In this document: piece after piece, positions 46,213 to 55,331 of the stretch
Numbering within the stretch: position 1 is the first letter of the stretch
How the letters are laid out: every line of letters starts with the position of its first letter
NCBI GenBank assembly: GCA_007753915.1
Contig: CP036352.1
Coordinates: 620,001-684,000, forward strand
Direction of reading: 5' to 3'
Source: Phycisphaerae bacterium RAS2
GTDB lineage: Bacteria; Planctomycetota; Phycisphaerae; UBA1845; UTPLA1
Length of the DNA: 64,000 nt
Position numbers and translations under genes: made by a program
The notes under the pieces: generated by a model
What the model saw: the letters and a program-made list of their open reading frames with translations, nothing else
The model's database searches: none
What the model was told of the DNA's origin: nothing

Positions 46213-46256
46213 GCCGCCGGGGGAGCGTGCCACCGCTTTCCCGGCGGCCTTGTTTA
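46213..46256 (+). terminator. Intrinsic terminator after the thioester-domain gene
   Basis: Arms GCCGCCGGG (46213-46221) and CCCGGCGGC (46240-46248), followed by CTTGTTTATT. The T-run is interrupted, so efficiency is uncertain. It sits between convergent genes. Confidence 0.5.
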
Positions 46257-46272
46257 TTGCGGCATCAACGTG

Positions 46273-47544
46273 TCATTCCGTCGGAATGTCCTTCGCGGCG
46301 TGGGCCACGCGCTCGGCGTTTTCGCCTTCGAGGCTCTTCGCGGCGGAAGCTGCAAGTTTGCGGGCGAGTTCGTTGTTGCCGGCTCGAACGGCGCGCTTCA
46401 TGAGTGCGATGTACGTTTCGGCGGAGCCGTCGAATTCAATCAACTTGTTGGATACCCATTCTGCCTGTTTGTGCTGTCCCGTTCCAACGAGCGACTCATA
46501 GACCGGTGTGCAACCATCCACGACGCCCTTTCGAAGTGACGCCGCCGCGTCCTTCATCGTATCAGCGTGCTTCGATTTGGAGAGCGCCTTCGTCATCATG
46601 CTGAATTGCGAAATCTCCTGCTCCACAAAGTCTTTCGCGTTGCCCGTGCCTTTGAGCAAATCCGCATAGCGCTGCTTCTTCACGAGGAGCTCCGAGATGT
46701 CCCGTAGCAGTATGCGGATGAAGACCGGATTCGGCTCTTCCTCGGCGATGACTTTGTCATAGAGCGTCAGTGACTTCTCGAGGTCCCCAAGTGTTCGATT
46801 GATCGCGTTGTACTCCATAAGCGAGTTCATGCGAACGGGGTCAAAGGGTGAGTCGCCGCCCGACTTGGCAAAGACCTTGGCCTCCGCCTTGTCACGCCGC
46901 TTTTCCAGTTCTTGCCGGGCGCGGGGCAGCTTCGCGCTCAACCGATGAATGTCGGACAACAGAAATGAGAGGCGGACTCCCCCAAACCCTGCGCTGCTCG
47001 CGCCGTGGTCAAAGCACCACAGGTATTCATCCAGCGCTTCGTCGTACTTGCCCTTCTGCTCCAGCGACTGGGCGTATTGTTTGCGCATCATCGGGTCGTT
47101 CTCGCCGCCCTTGAGCTTCTCCTTCGCGCGGGCGATGCCGTCCTTGCCGGAGAGGGCTGCATTGGCGTCTTCGAGAAAACCGTCCGCATCGCGCCCGCCG
47201 ACGAGGCGGTCGATCTCCGTCCCGTCCGGTTTGATAAAGACAATCGTAGGATATCCCTCGATGGTGTACTTCTTCGCCAGTTCGACGTCTTCCTCCGCGT
47301 CGACCTTCAGTGCGACCGTCTTCTCCTTCATCCACGCGATGACCTTCTTGTCCTTCCAGGTGGTCTTGTCCATCCGTTTGCAGGGCCCGCACCACGTCGT
47401 GTAGAAGTCGATCAGCACGACTTTCGAATCGCGCTTCGCGGCGGCGCATGCCTCCTTGAAGCTCATCTTTGCGAACGGCTCCTCGCCGCGCGATGCTCCC
47501 GCGAAAATCAACACGATGATGGCAACCATCAGGCGTTTGGACAT
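46273..47544 (-). CDS. Secreted thioredoxin-fold protein with helical repeat C-terminus
   Basis: 423 residues with a signal peptide. The thioredoxin domain carries the active site WCGPC at residues 51-55 and the cis-Pro segment IEGYPTIVFIKPDGT. From about residue 130 onward the protein is helical, with TPR-like pairs (RKQYAQSLEQKGKYDEALDEYLWCF, YNAINRTLGDLEKSLTLYDKVI). Probably an extracytoplasmic disulfide reductase or chaperone-like protein. It is divergent from dnaK across a 386-base gap, which contains only the dnaK promoter candidate. Confidence 0.8.
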   Translation of the reverse strand: MSKRLMVAIIVLIFAGASRGEEPFAKMSFKEACAAAKRDSKVVLIDFYTTWCGPCKRMDKTTWKDKKVIAWMKEKTVALKVDAEEDVELAKKYTIEGYPTIVFIKPDGTEIDRLVGGRDADGFLEDANAALSGKDGIARAKEKLKGGENDPMMRKQYAQSLEQKGKYDEALDEYLWCFDHGASSAGFGGVRLSFLLSDIHRLSAKLPRARQELEKRRDKAEAKVFAKSGGDSPFDPVRMNSLMEYNAINRTLGDLEKSLTLYDKVIAEEEPNPVFIRILLRDISELLVKKQRYADLLKGTGNAKDFVEQEISQFSMMTKALSKSKHADTMKDAAASLRKGVVDGCTPVYESLVGTGQHKQAEWVSNKLIEFDGSAETYIALMKRAVRAGNNELARKLAASAAKSLEGENAERVAHAAKDIPTE

Positions 47545-47818
47545 GAGCGGTCTCCTGTTCGAAGCGCCGTCGCGGCGCGGACCCGTGGAAGTTGAATGTC
47601 TTCATTCTCCCGCCAATTCTCATACCCGTCGAATGGCGTTTTGGTGCGGCTCGACCGTCAGGACGCGGCCCGCCAACCGCCACTGCGGCATGTCAGGTTG
47701 GCAGTCCGGCCCGTCCCAGGACGAGCCAAGCCAGGGCCGCTCCGTGCCGGTCGCGCCATAAGTTCAGTTTCGCGCAAGGTTTGCAGAAAGTTCCGGCCCG
47801 GCTGCCAATTTCGAGGCC

Positions 47819-47834
47819 TTGGCATCCTCCTTGC
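47819..47834 (+). promoter_or_regulatory. Sigma-54-like -24/-12 element upstream of dnaK
   Basis: TTGGCATCCTCCTTGC: GG at -24 and GC at -12 with the exact 10-base interval of the sigma-54 consensus (TTGGCAC-N5-TTGC), one mismatch in the first half. It lies about 95 bases before the dnaK ATG. No CIRCE element is visible in the gap. Function is inferred. Confidence 0.4.
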
Positions 47835-47930
47835 CCTTAGGCGGATCGAACCCTGCGCCGCCGGCTTATGCCGCCGAGCAGCGCGGGTCATTGCGATTTG
47901 AGAATTCACAGGCAAGGAGCGTGATTCGAT

Positions 47931-49874
47931 ATGGCCAAGATCATCGGAATCGACCTCGGCACCACCAACTCGGTCGTCGCCGTCATGGAGGCGGGTTCGC
48001 CCAAGGTGCTCACCAACGCGATGGGCGCGCGGACGACGCCCTCGGTCGTCGCCTTCACTGACAAGGGCGAGCGGCTCGTGGGCCAGGTCGCCAAGCATCA
48101 GCAGGTGACCAACCCGACCAACACCGTCTTCAGCATCAAGCGATTCATGGGCCGGCGACACAGTGAAGTCGGCTCGGAAGAGAAGCTCGTGCCCTACACG
48201 ATCACCGGCGGCGCCGAGGAGCTGGTGAAGGTCAAGATTCGCGACAAGGAATACACCCCGCCGGAAATCTCCGCCATGATCCTGCAGGATCTCAAAAAGA
48301 CGGCTGAAGATTATCTCGGCGAAAAAGTCACCGCAGCCGTCATCACCGTGCCGGCCTATTTCAACGACTCGCAGCGCAAGGCGACGCAGGAAGCGGGCAT
48401 CATCGCCGGTTTCGACGTGAAGCGCGTGCTGCCCGAGCCGACGGCCGCGGCGCTGGCCTACGGCATGGACAAGAAGAAGGGCGGCAAGATCGCCGTGTTC
48501 GACCTGGGCGGCGGTACGTTTGATATTTCCATCCTCGATGTCGGCGAGGGTGTCTTCGAGACGCTTTCGATCAACGGCGACACGCACCTGGGCGGCGACG
48601 ACTACGACCAGGTGATGATCGACTACGTCGCCGAGGAGTTTCGCAAGCAGTACGGCATCGACCTGCGCAAGGACCCGATGGCGCACCAGCGCCTGAAGGA
48701 AGCCTGCGAGAAGGCCAAGTGCGAGCTGTCCAGCTCGATGGAAACGGCGATCAACCTGCCGTTCATCACGGCTGACGCAAGCGGGCCGAAGCACCTGAAC
48801 CTGACGCTGACGCGGAGCAAGTTCGAGCAGATCACCGAGCCGCTGACGGAGCGGTGTCGGCGGCCGGTGCTCAAGGCGCTGGAGGATGCGAAGCTCTCGG
48901 CGGGCGACATCGACGAGTGCATCCTCGTCGGTGGATCGACGCGCATCCCGGCCGTGCAGCGGCTGTGCAAGGAGATTTTCGGGAAGGAGCCGAACCGCAG
49001 CGTCAATCCCGACGAGGCGGTGGGAGCGGGCGCGGCGATTCAGGCGGGCATCATCGGCGGCGAGGTGAAGGACATCCTCGTGCTGGATGTCACGCCGTTG
49101 TCACTGGGCGTCGAGACGCTCGGCGGCGTGATGACCGTGATGATCCCGCGCAATACGACCATCCCGACCAGCAAGAAGGAGGTTTACTCCACGGCGGCCG
49201 ACAGCCAGCCGGAGGTGACCATCCAGGTGCTCCAGGGCGAGCGGCCGATGGCGATCGACAACCGATCGCTGGGCAAGTTCAACCTGACGGGCATTCCGCC
49301 GGCGCCGCGCGGCGTGCCGCAGATCGAGGTGACATTCGACATCGACGCGAACGGCATCCTGCACGTGTCGGCGAAGGACCTGGGCACGGGCAAGGAGAAC
49401 AAGATTCGCATCGAGGGATCGAGCGGGCTGTCCGAGGCCGAGGTGGAGAAGATGCGCAAGGAGGCCGAGAGCCACGCCGCCGACGACCAGCGCAAGCGCG
49501 AGCTGATCGACGCGCGGAACCAGGCCGACAACCTCATCTACCAGACCGAAAAGACGCTGAAGGAACACGGCGAGAAAGTGCCGGCCGACGAGCGCGGCAA
49601 GGTCGAGAGCGCGATCAACAACCTGCGCGATCGGCTGAAGGGCGACGACGCCGGCGCGATCAAGAAGGCGTCTGAAGCCGTGATGACCGCCAGCCAGACG
49701 CTTGGCAAGATCATCTACGAACAGGCGGCCAAGGCGGGCGGCGCGGGTGGCGACGGTGCCAGCGGCGCCCCGGGCGGCGATGGCTTTGGCGCGGCCGGCG
49801 CATCCGGCGGCGGGTCATCGAGCGCGAAAAAGGATGATGATGTGATCGATGCGGAGTTTGAGGTGAAGAAGTAA
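47931..49874 (+). CDS. dnaK: Molecular chaperone DnaK (Hsp70)
   Basis: 647 residues, full length. ATPase domain: [66 protein letters not shown]. Substrate-binding domain and C-terminal lid are present, ending in a glycine-rich stretch and [12 protein letters not shown], the typical DnaK tail. AAGGAG precedes the ATG. grpE and dnaJ are not adjacent. Confidence 0.98.
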   Translation: MAKIIGIDLGTTNSVVAVMEAGSPKVLTNAMGARTTPSVVAFTDKGERLVGQVAKHQQVTNPTNTVFSIKRFMGRRHSEVGSEEKLVPYTITGGAEELVKVKIRDKEYTPPEISAMILQDLKKTAEDYLGEKVTAAVITVPAYFNDSQRKATQEAGIIAGFDVKRVLPEPTAAALAYGMDKKKGGKIAVFDLGGGTFDISILDVGEGVFETLSINGDTHLGGDDYDQVMIDYVAEEFRKQYGIDLRKDPMAHQRLKEACEKAKCELSSSMETAINLPFITADASGPKHLNLTLTRSKFEQITEPLTERCRRPVLKALEDAKLSAGDIDECILVGGSTRIPAVQRLCKEIFGKEPNRSVNPDEAVGAGAAIQAGIIGGEVKDILVLDVTPLSLGVETLGGVMTVMIPRNTTIPTSKKEVYSTAADSQPEVTIQVLQGERPMAIDNRSLGKFNLTGIPPAPRGVPQIEVTFDIDANGILHVSAKDLGTGKENKIRIEGSSGLSEAEVEKMRKEAESHAADDQRKRELIDARNQADNLIYQTEKTLKEHGEKVPADERGKVESAINNLRDRLKGDDAGAIKKASEAVMTASQTLGKIIYEQAAKAGGAGGDGASGAPGGDGFGAAGASGGGSSSAKKDDDVIDAEFEVKK

Positions 49875-49988
49875 TAGTTGTAGCGTGGATACTTGCTCCA
49901 TGTACTCCAGCTACCAACAAGAGGTGGTCAGCTTATACGTTTCGTACGCAGTTGCATTGTCGCATTATAGGCATCAAGGAGGATCGCC

Positions 49989-50897
49989 GTGAGCAACCAT
50001 TCATATAGTGCAGACCGTTGGCGAAATGAGGTGACGTGTAAGCACCAATCCCAAATGCTCGGAAGGTACTTGGCTCCACTCTTAATCGTGTGGAAGAAAT
50101 CGGGCAAGTCAGCACCCCTGTTGTATACTGGATTTCTATTGAAGCACCGCGATGCATGTCTGTGGGTGACAGCAGGTCATGTTATTGAAGAGATTAGAAA
50201 AATCATAAACGATGAATCAGTGACTATTATCAAGGCACATTGGCTTGATTGTTGTGGACATAATTCTGAAAGGGCTAGTATTCCGGTAGACCTCAAGGAA
50301 CTGGTTTCCTTCTATATGGACACTGAAGGCTTTGATGCAGGTGTATTTGCTCTCAATGAGTACTATGTGCGTCTTTTTGAGGCAGGTCATGTAAATGAGT
50401 TCCTCACTGAAGGGGCGTGGCGGCTGAATGGTCAATGGTCGCCTCAAGGATATTATCTCATAGGGCAACCTGCAGAAAAGCATGTTCTGAAGAAATCGAT
50501 CTTGAGTTCAACAACGGTCTTGTACAATCTTCGTTCTCCCACATACTGCCTGCCATTAGTCGAAATTCCAGACAGTTCAAATGAAGAGCCAAGAGAGTTT
50601 TGGTGCAGTCCCCATTCGTTCTACGGACAGCTAATTCCATTTGCAAACGGTGATGATCCCTCCGTTAGTGACATCCGATTCATGAGTGGCGGACCTATTT
50701 TTTCTGTCGATTGGTCGTTGCCGGGCCCACCGCAAATCGGGTTGATTGGGATTCAAAGTTCTTGGTTGCCGGAGAGCAGGAGAATCCGGGCAACACGCAT
50801 TGAAGCTTTGACGGGAGCGATAGACTACTCAATTAATATGGCATTACAGGAGTTGCATGAAAGCAGTGGCCTCATATCTCTTACAACCAACCGATAG
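49989..50897 (+). CDS. Trypsin-like serine peptidase, low-GC, probably acquired
   Basis: 302 residues with no signal peptide. A chymotrypsin-type triad can be read: His in LWVTAGHVIEE (residue ~64), Asp in EGFDAGVFAL (~117) and Ser in RFMSGGPIFSVD (~233, the GxSGGP-like site). GRYLAPLLIVWK would be the first beta strand. The gene is much lower in G+C than its neighbours (many A/T third positions), a sign of transfer. Such cytoplasmic trypsin-like peptidases also occur in defence systems, but no partner gene is next to it. Confidence 0.65.
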   Translation: MSNHSYSADRWRNEVTCKHQSQMLGRYLAPLLIVWKKSGKSAPLLYTGFLLKHRDACLWVTAGHVIEEIRKIINDESVTIIKAHWLDCCGHNSERASIPVDLKELVSFYMDTEGFDAGVFALNEYYVRLFEAGHVNEFLTEGAWRLNGQWSPQGYYLIGQPAEKHVLKKSILSSTTVLYNLRSPTYCLPLVEIPDSSNEEPREFWCSPHSFYGQLIPFANGDDPSVSDIRFMSGGPIFSVDWSLPGPPQIGLIGIQSSWLPESRRIRATRIEALTGAIDYSINMALQELHESSGLISLTTNR

Positions 50898-51441
50898 TGA
50901 ACCTCAAAGTAACGACTTGGCATCGTAGATCGGTTACCTAGACCCGACCTACATGTTTGTTCGCCATCGTTCGGCCTCATTCGGCGTCGTTCGCCATCGA
51001 ACCGTATTCGGCCCCGAAGGGGCCGGGGAATGTAGCCACGGGTGGAGTCCCGATTCATCGGGACGGAACCCGTGGAAACGAGATCGTACTTCCTCCTCCC
51101 CGCCCCGGCAGGGGCGGATGGAACGATTCCTTGCCGAGCGTCACGTAACCAAATCTTGTGATGCCGGGCATTGCATTAAAATCTACTTCGCCGCGCCACG
51201 CCGTCCATCGCTGTGTGACTCTTCAAACGCTTCCGCCGCCCCTTCGGGGCTTGGAACTTCTTGATGAGTTCTTTTCCACGGGTTGCGCTTCGCTCCACCC
51301 GTGGCTACACTCCATTGCCCCTGCGGGGCAAGCGCGGTGCGGCAAGCCAGTATCCTGCTGGGGCAAGTCTGGTAAGCCGGGGCCTTCGACCCGACAAATA
51401 GACGGGATGAAATCGTTGGATTTGCTGGCCCGACCTCCGCG
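50898..51441. repeat. Non-coding gap with an inverted repeat unit
   Basis: The segment TGTAGCCACGGGTGGAG (51031-51047) with AACCCGTGGAA (51067-51077) is repeated in inverted form at 51274-51309 (TTCCACGGGTT ... CTCCACCCGTGGCTACA). GGCCCCGAAGGGGCC and CCCTGCGGGG palindromes lie alongside. This looks like two inverted copies of a dispersed palindromic intergenic element. An open frame at 51158-51577 inside it is repeat sequence. Confidence 0.65.
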
Positions 51442-52194
51442 CTACGTGCGCGAGAAGCGTTCCCAATCCGCGGGCGTGTTCACGTTGAGCCAGCATGGCA
51501 CCAGGTGCGATGGAACGGATCGCGCGTCGGCGTTGATGGCTGCTAGCGCGCCGCGGAGCGATGCGCCGCCGGATTGAGCGTACGCGCGCAGCGGGGGAAG
51601 GGCGGCCGCCCGATAGATCGCTGGGAACGGTTCGGGCGACGCGCAATCCGGTAGCTGCGCAACCATCGCCGATCGTCGGGGTGCGCAGTTGCTCAACAGC
51701 GGCTCAAGGTGAGTCGGATTCATCGGCGCGACATCGAGGCCCCTCGACGGCGCAGGGGGCAGCGCCCTCATCGACCCGCCATCGAAACTCAACAACCATT
51801 CGATCGCCTCGCGCGTCAAGCCGGGCATGTCACAGGAGAGGCACAGCCAGTCGGCCCGCGGGTCGTGCGCCAGCGCGGCCAGAATTCCGGCGAGGGGACC
51901 GGCGGCTGTTGGGTCATCCGCAAGGTGCGAGACGGGCAGGGGGCTTGCCGCGCGAACCGATTCGAGCGTTACGCCGTCCGGCATGCGCCCGGCGAGAAAG
52001 ATCGAATCGACAAAAAGCGCCGCGAGTTGAATCGCAGCGTCGATCAATCGCCGGCCGTCGTGAACGAGCGCTGCCTTCGGCCGACCCATTCGCCGACTTG
52101 CGCCGCCGACCAGAATGGCGGCGTGGCGTGCCGACGGAGGCGACTCGATTTCATCTGATGGGTGGTGATGGAGAGCGTCCACGCGGCTGCTCAC
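51442..52194 (-). CDS. mobA: Molybdenum cofactor guanylyltransferase, MobA-like
   Basis: About 250 residues from GTG 52194; the frame is open further to 52317 but overlaps the terminator of the neighbouring gene. Nucleotidyltransferase signatures: AAILVGGASRRMGRPKAAL near residue 27, LSCDMPGLT, and the C-terminal NVNTPADW. MobA links GMP to molybdopterin to give the bis-MGD type cofactor. No other moa/mob gene is nearby. A CobY/IspD-like nucleotidyltransferase is the alternative. Confidence 0.8.
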   Translation of the reverse strand: MSSRVDALHHHPSDEIESPPSARHAAILVGGASRRMGRPKAALVHDGRRLIDAAIQLAALFVDSIFLAGRMPDGVTLESVRAASPLPVSHLADDPTAAGPLAGILAALAHDPRADWLCLSCDMPGLTREAIEWLLSFDGGSMRALPPAPSRGLDVAPMNPTHLEPLLSNCAPRRSAMVAQLPDCASPEPFPAIYRAAALPPLRAYAQSGGASLRGALAAINADARSVPSHLVPCWLNVNTPADWERFSRT

Positions 52195-52235
52195 GATACC
52201 ATCATCCGCCCGCGACGTGAACGGGCCGGCGCAAC

Positions 52236-52267
52236 GAAAAAGCCCGCCGATATGTGCCGGCGGGCTT
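52236..52267 (-). terminator. Intrinsic terminator after the CARDB gene
   Basis: Arms AAGCCCGCCG (52240-52249) and CGGCGGGCTT (52258-52267) around an 8-base loop; the minus strand continues TTTTTCG. It separates the CARDB gene from mobA. Confidence 0.8.
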
Positions 52268-52320
52268 CGGTTTCGAGTGAGTGGTCCTGCGCTTCGAGCA
52301 GGCCGTCGTAGGGCCACTGA

Positions 52321-53847
52321 TCACATCGGCAGATGGACATCGATCGACTTACTTCGCGCGTTGTCGCTGCCGGACGATTCGCGAATGTCATCGCAGGGGT
52401 CGACAATCGCCCAGAACCGATGCAGCCCCGGCAGCCAGTATGTCACGCCGGTGAAGCGAAGCGTTCGAGTCTGACCCGCTGCGAGCGGATCGGAGAAAAA
52501 GACCCGGTCAGGCGACGTGCACGGGCTGTTCGGCTCGCTGGACAGATTGAAGAACGCGTTGACCTTGATCGCCTTATTTGAGGGAGTCGGGGCGTCGCCG
52601 GCGTTGCGGATCACCACATCGACAGACGTCGAGTTCAACTGGCGGACCGGTGAATCCGTCGGCGTGATGCTGTCAACGACCAGGTTGGGGCCGCGCCGGA
52701 CGGGCATGGTGACGCTGCGCTTGTTGTTGGTCTCGCTCAATTCCGAGACGTTCAGGCACGAGTCGGCCCAGAGCCACAGATTCTTGTTTCCCGTGGTGTT
52801 GTAATTCACCGTAAAGCTGATGGGATGGGTTTGCCCCGGGGCGATGGTGGGAACGGAGATCGAAAGCTCGCCGGAACAGGCAACCATAGGCTCCAAAGCA
52901 CTGTTCTTGTAAACATGCACGACGCACGGATTCGAGGCGACCGTGCCGTTGTTCTTGATGACGGCGGACATCGCGTGGTTCGAGTTCAGGAAGATGAAGC
53001 TGGGGGGCGAACTGATTGAGTGAACCACCAGGTCCGGAGCGGGCACCTGGCTCGTGCGGCTGCTACGGTTGTTGTTCTCGTTGGATTCGGTCACGTCGCC
53101 GCAGCCATCGACGCGGGCCCAGAACGTGTGCGCTCCACCGGTCGTGTAAGTCACCGAGTATTGCTTCGTTACCGTCGTGTTAGCGGCGAGGCCGGGAATG
53201 TATTCCGACAGCTCGCCGGCGCATTCCAGGTTCGGTGCTGATGTGCGATCCCGGTCGATGAGCAGGTAGAACGGTCCGGCCGCCACGGCGCCTTGGTTGC
53301 GAAGTGTGACGCTCATGGTGAACGGCACGCCCAGCGTGGGGGTTGCGACGCTTGGCGTGATGCTCTGCACGATCAAGTCCGGCTGTGCAATCTGAAACGT
53401 TCGCGACGTCTTGTTGTTGTTTTCGTTCAACTCGCCGACGCTGTTGCAACCATCGACCCACGCCCAGAAGGTATGCGAGCCGCCGGTTTCGTACCATGTT
53501 TCAACCGTGATCGAAGAGCTTTGCCCGGCCGCGAGACCGTAATTGAAGTAGGCGAACGTTTCATAATCGCCGCATGGCGTGGTGGGTTCCGAGGCCCGGT
53601 CGGAGTGGAGAAGCAGGTAGAACGGCCCGGCATCGAGATTGCCGTTGTTTCTCACCGTGATCGTCGTGTTGAAGTGCTGCCCAATCGTCGGGTTCGCCAC
53701 GCTTGGCGTGATGCTCTGAACATACAAGTCGGGGCCATACACCTGGGCATTCGCGAGGCTGCACGCGATCAGAGTGATCGCCCAGGCAGAAAGACACATA
53801 AGGCGTGAGCACTTTCGGGGGAGTCGAAGGACCTGGTTTGGGAACAT
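52321..53847 (-). CDS. Secreted protein of four CARDB domains
   Basis: 508 residues from ATG 53847 with AAAAAGGAG upstream and a signal peptide ending about LANAQ. Four copies of a ~110-residue beta domain with the CARDB pattern: PDLYVQSITPSVANPTIGQHFNTTITVRNNGN, PDLIVQSITPSVATP, PDLVVHSISSPPS and PNLVVDSITPTDS (parts). Each ends in a WAWVDxC...ELNENNN-like segment, with paired cysteines. CARDB domains are adhesion-type modules; the protein has no sorting tail, so it is likely released or held by other means. It is divergent from the sigma factor gene. Confidence 0.85.
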   Translation of the reverse strand: MFPNQVLRLPRKCSRLMCLSAWAITLIACSLANAQVYGPDLYVQSITPSVANPTIGQHFNTTITVRNNGNLDAGPFYLLLHSDRASEPTTPCGDYETFAYFNYGLAAGQSSSITVETWYETGGSHTFWAWVDGCNSVGELNENNNKTSRTFQIAQPDLIVQSITPSVATPTLGVPFTMSVTLRNQGAVAAGPFYLLIDRDRTSAPNLECAGELSEYIPGLAANTTVTKQYSVTYTTGGAHTFWARVDGCGDVTESNENNNRSSRTSQVPAPDLVVHSISSPPSFIFLNSNHAMSAVIKNNGTVASNPCVVHVYKNSALEPMVACSGELSISVPTIAPGQTHPISFTVNYNTTGNKNLWLWADSCLNVSELSETNNKRSVTMPVRRGPNLVVDSITPTDSPVRQLNSTSVDVVIRNAGDAPTPSNKAIKVNAFFNLSSEPNSPCTSPDRVFFSDPLAAGQTRTLRFTGVTYWLPGLHRFWAIVDPCDDIRESSGSDNARSKSIDVHLPM

Positions 53848-54024
53848 GTTTTTCTCCTTTTTTGCAATGCGAGGCAACCATCGAAGGCTGCCCAAACGGG
53901 CCGTCTTCTCCTGCAATACACCGCTCCGGCCGAGTTCTCCCACGTTGGAATGAGTTTTTTCCTGGCTTTTTTACCGCCGCGTGAGGGAGTGTTACAATCG
54001 CTCGAGCTTTTCGAGCCTGTTCTT

Positions 54025-54612
54025 ATGGAAACCACGCGCGCTAGCTTGCTTTTGCGAATCCGCGACCGGGACGATTCTGCGGCCTGGGCCGAATTCGACG
54101 CCATCTACCGCCCGATCCTGACCCGGCTGTGCATGGCTCGTGGGTTCGACCAATCGGGGACCGACGACATCGTGCAACAATGCATGTTGACCGTGCATCG
54201 CCACATCGGCGGATTCGAATACGACCAGGCCAAGGGTCGGTTCAAGTCGTGGCTTCGCACCATGGCGATTAACCAGATGAAGAATCAGTGGCGCGGGCAA
54301 CAGGAGGTGCAGGGGGGGACTTCGTTGGGCGTCGGTGAGGCGGCATCCATCGAATCACCGGAACAGGCGTTCGACAAGATCTGGATGGAAGAGCATCTTT
54401 CGTATTGCCTCCAGGCAATCCGCAATGAGATCGAGCCCCATGCGTACGAAGCGTTCCGGCTCTACGCTCTTGAGGAGCGATCGCCCGAGGAGGTCTGTGC
54501 CCAAGTTGGAATGGAGCCGGCCCAACTGTATCGCCTGAAATACAAAGTCACGCAGCGCCTGGCGGACAAGATGCGTGAGCTGCTGGGTGACGAAGAGCTG
54601 GAGGCCGAGTAG
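54025..54612 (+). CDS. RNA polymerase sigma factor, ECF-like (planctomycete type)
   Basis: 195 residues from ATG 54025 (METTRASLLLRIRDRDD). Region 2: AWAEFDAIYRPILTRLCMARGF, DDIVQQCMLTVHRHIGGFEYDQAKGRFKSWLRTMAINQMKN. Region 4: YEAFRLYALEERSPEEVCAQVGMEPAQLYRLKYKVTQRLADKMRELL. The spacing and the 'R-F-K-S-W-L-R' element fit the ECF groups common in planctomycetes that pair with Ser/Thr kinases; the kinase gene is on the same strand 720 bases downstream. Confidence 0.85.
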   Translation: METTRASLLLRIRDRDDSAAWAEFDAIYRPILTRLCMARGFDQSGTDDIVQQCMLTVHRHIGGFEYDQAKGRFKSWLRTMAINQMKNQWRGQQEVQGGTSLGVGEAASIESPEQAFDKIWMEEHLSYCLQAIRNEIEPHAYEAFRLYALEERSPEEVCAQVGMEPAQLYRLKYKVTQRLADKMRELLGDEELEAE

Positions 54613-54709
54613 AAGCTGCTGTTTGCGCTGTGTGCGGAACACGATCCTCGCGTTGCGCCGGCACCGCTGAACCGCGGAGCGCAAGAGGCGGCTTGGGACG
54701 GCAACCAAT

Positions 54710-55096
54710 CTAGGCGCATTGCGTTGCGGGTCGCTTAAGAAGAGACATCAATTCGCGGCTCTTCCTGAAGACCCAGAAGACATCCGCAACCGCCCCCTGA
54801 ATCCCGGCCAGTTGAATGCGACGCCCGAATAGCCGGGACAGTTGCATGAATTGCGCCAGCACCAGCGAGCATTGGCCATCGATCCGCTCCACGCGATGCA
54901 AATCGATCTCGATTTGAATCGGTTGTTCCGAGGCGGCCTGCTTCGTAAGGCCCGATGCCAATGCCGCCAGGTCGCGCGAATCGAGGCAGTTTCGACGAGC
55001 CTCGACCCGCCATGTTCCGGTACCCGTGCAGTGGATGGAGAACGTTCCCAGCAGTGAACCAGGCTGGCTTTCCTTGTTGGAGCGAGCTTGCGACAT
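54710..55096 (-). CDS. STAS-domain protein (anti-anti-sigma-like)
   Basis: 128 residues from ATG 55096 with GGGAGA upstream. The central segment IQIEIDLHRVERIDGQCSLVLAQFMQLSRLFGRRIQLAGIQGAVADVF follows the STAS fold (strand-loop-helix-strand); the loop position of the phosphorylated Ser reads DGQCS. It is transcribed opposite to the sigma and kinase genes and lies between them, suggesting a partner-switching role, but no anti-sigma kinase of the RsbW type is present. Moderately sure of the fold. Confidence 0.6.
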   Translation of the reverse strand: MSQARSNKESQPGSLLGTFSIHCTGTGTWRVEARRNCLDSRDLAALASGLTKQAASEQPIQIEIDLHRVERIDGQCSLVLAQFMQLSRLFGRRIQLAGIQGAVADVFWVFRKSRELMSLLKRPATQCA

Positions 55097-55331
55097 CGAA
55101 ATCTCCCGGACCCGGTTGCCGTGCGAGGCGGTCAACGACGGGCGTCTGCCGGGAATACACACCGGAGAGGTGTTTCTCCCGAAGCCGATCAATTTTTCCT
55201 AGCGATCTTCCGAAAGAGTCACCGCAGCGGAGAGAATCCCGAGCAGCTCGTGTATTGCACGTGACGGCCAACGGGTGGCGGCACTCCGGTATCATGGCCG
55301 CCACCTGTTCGGAAAAAGGGTGAACTGAACC

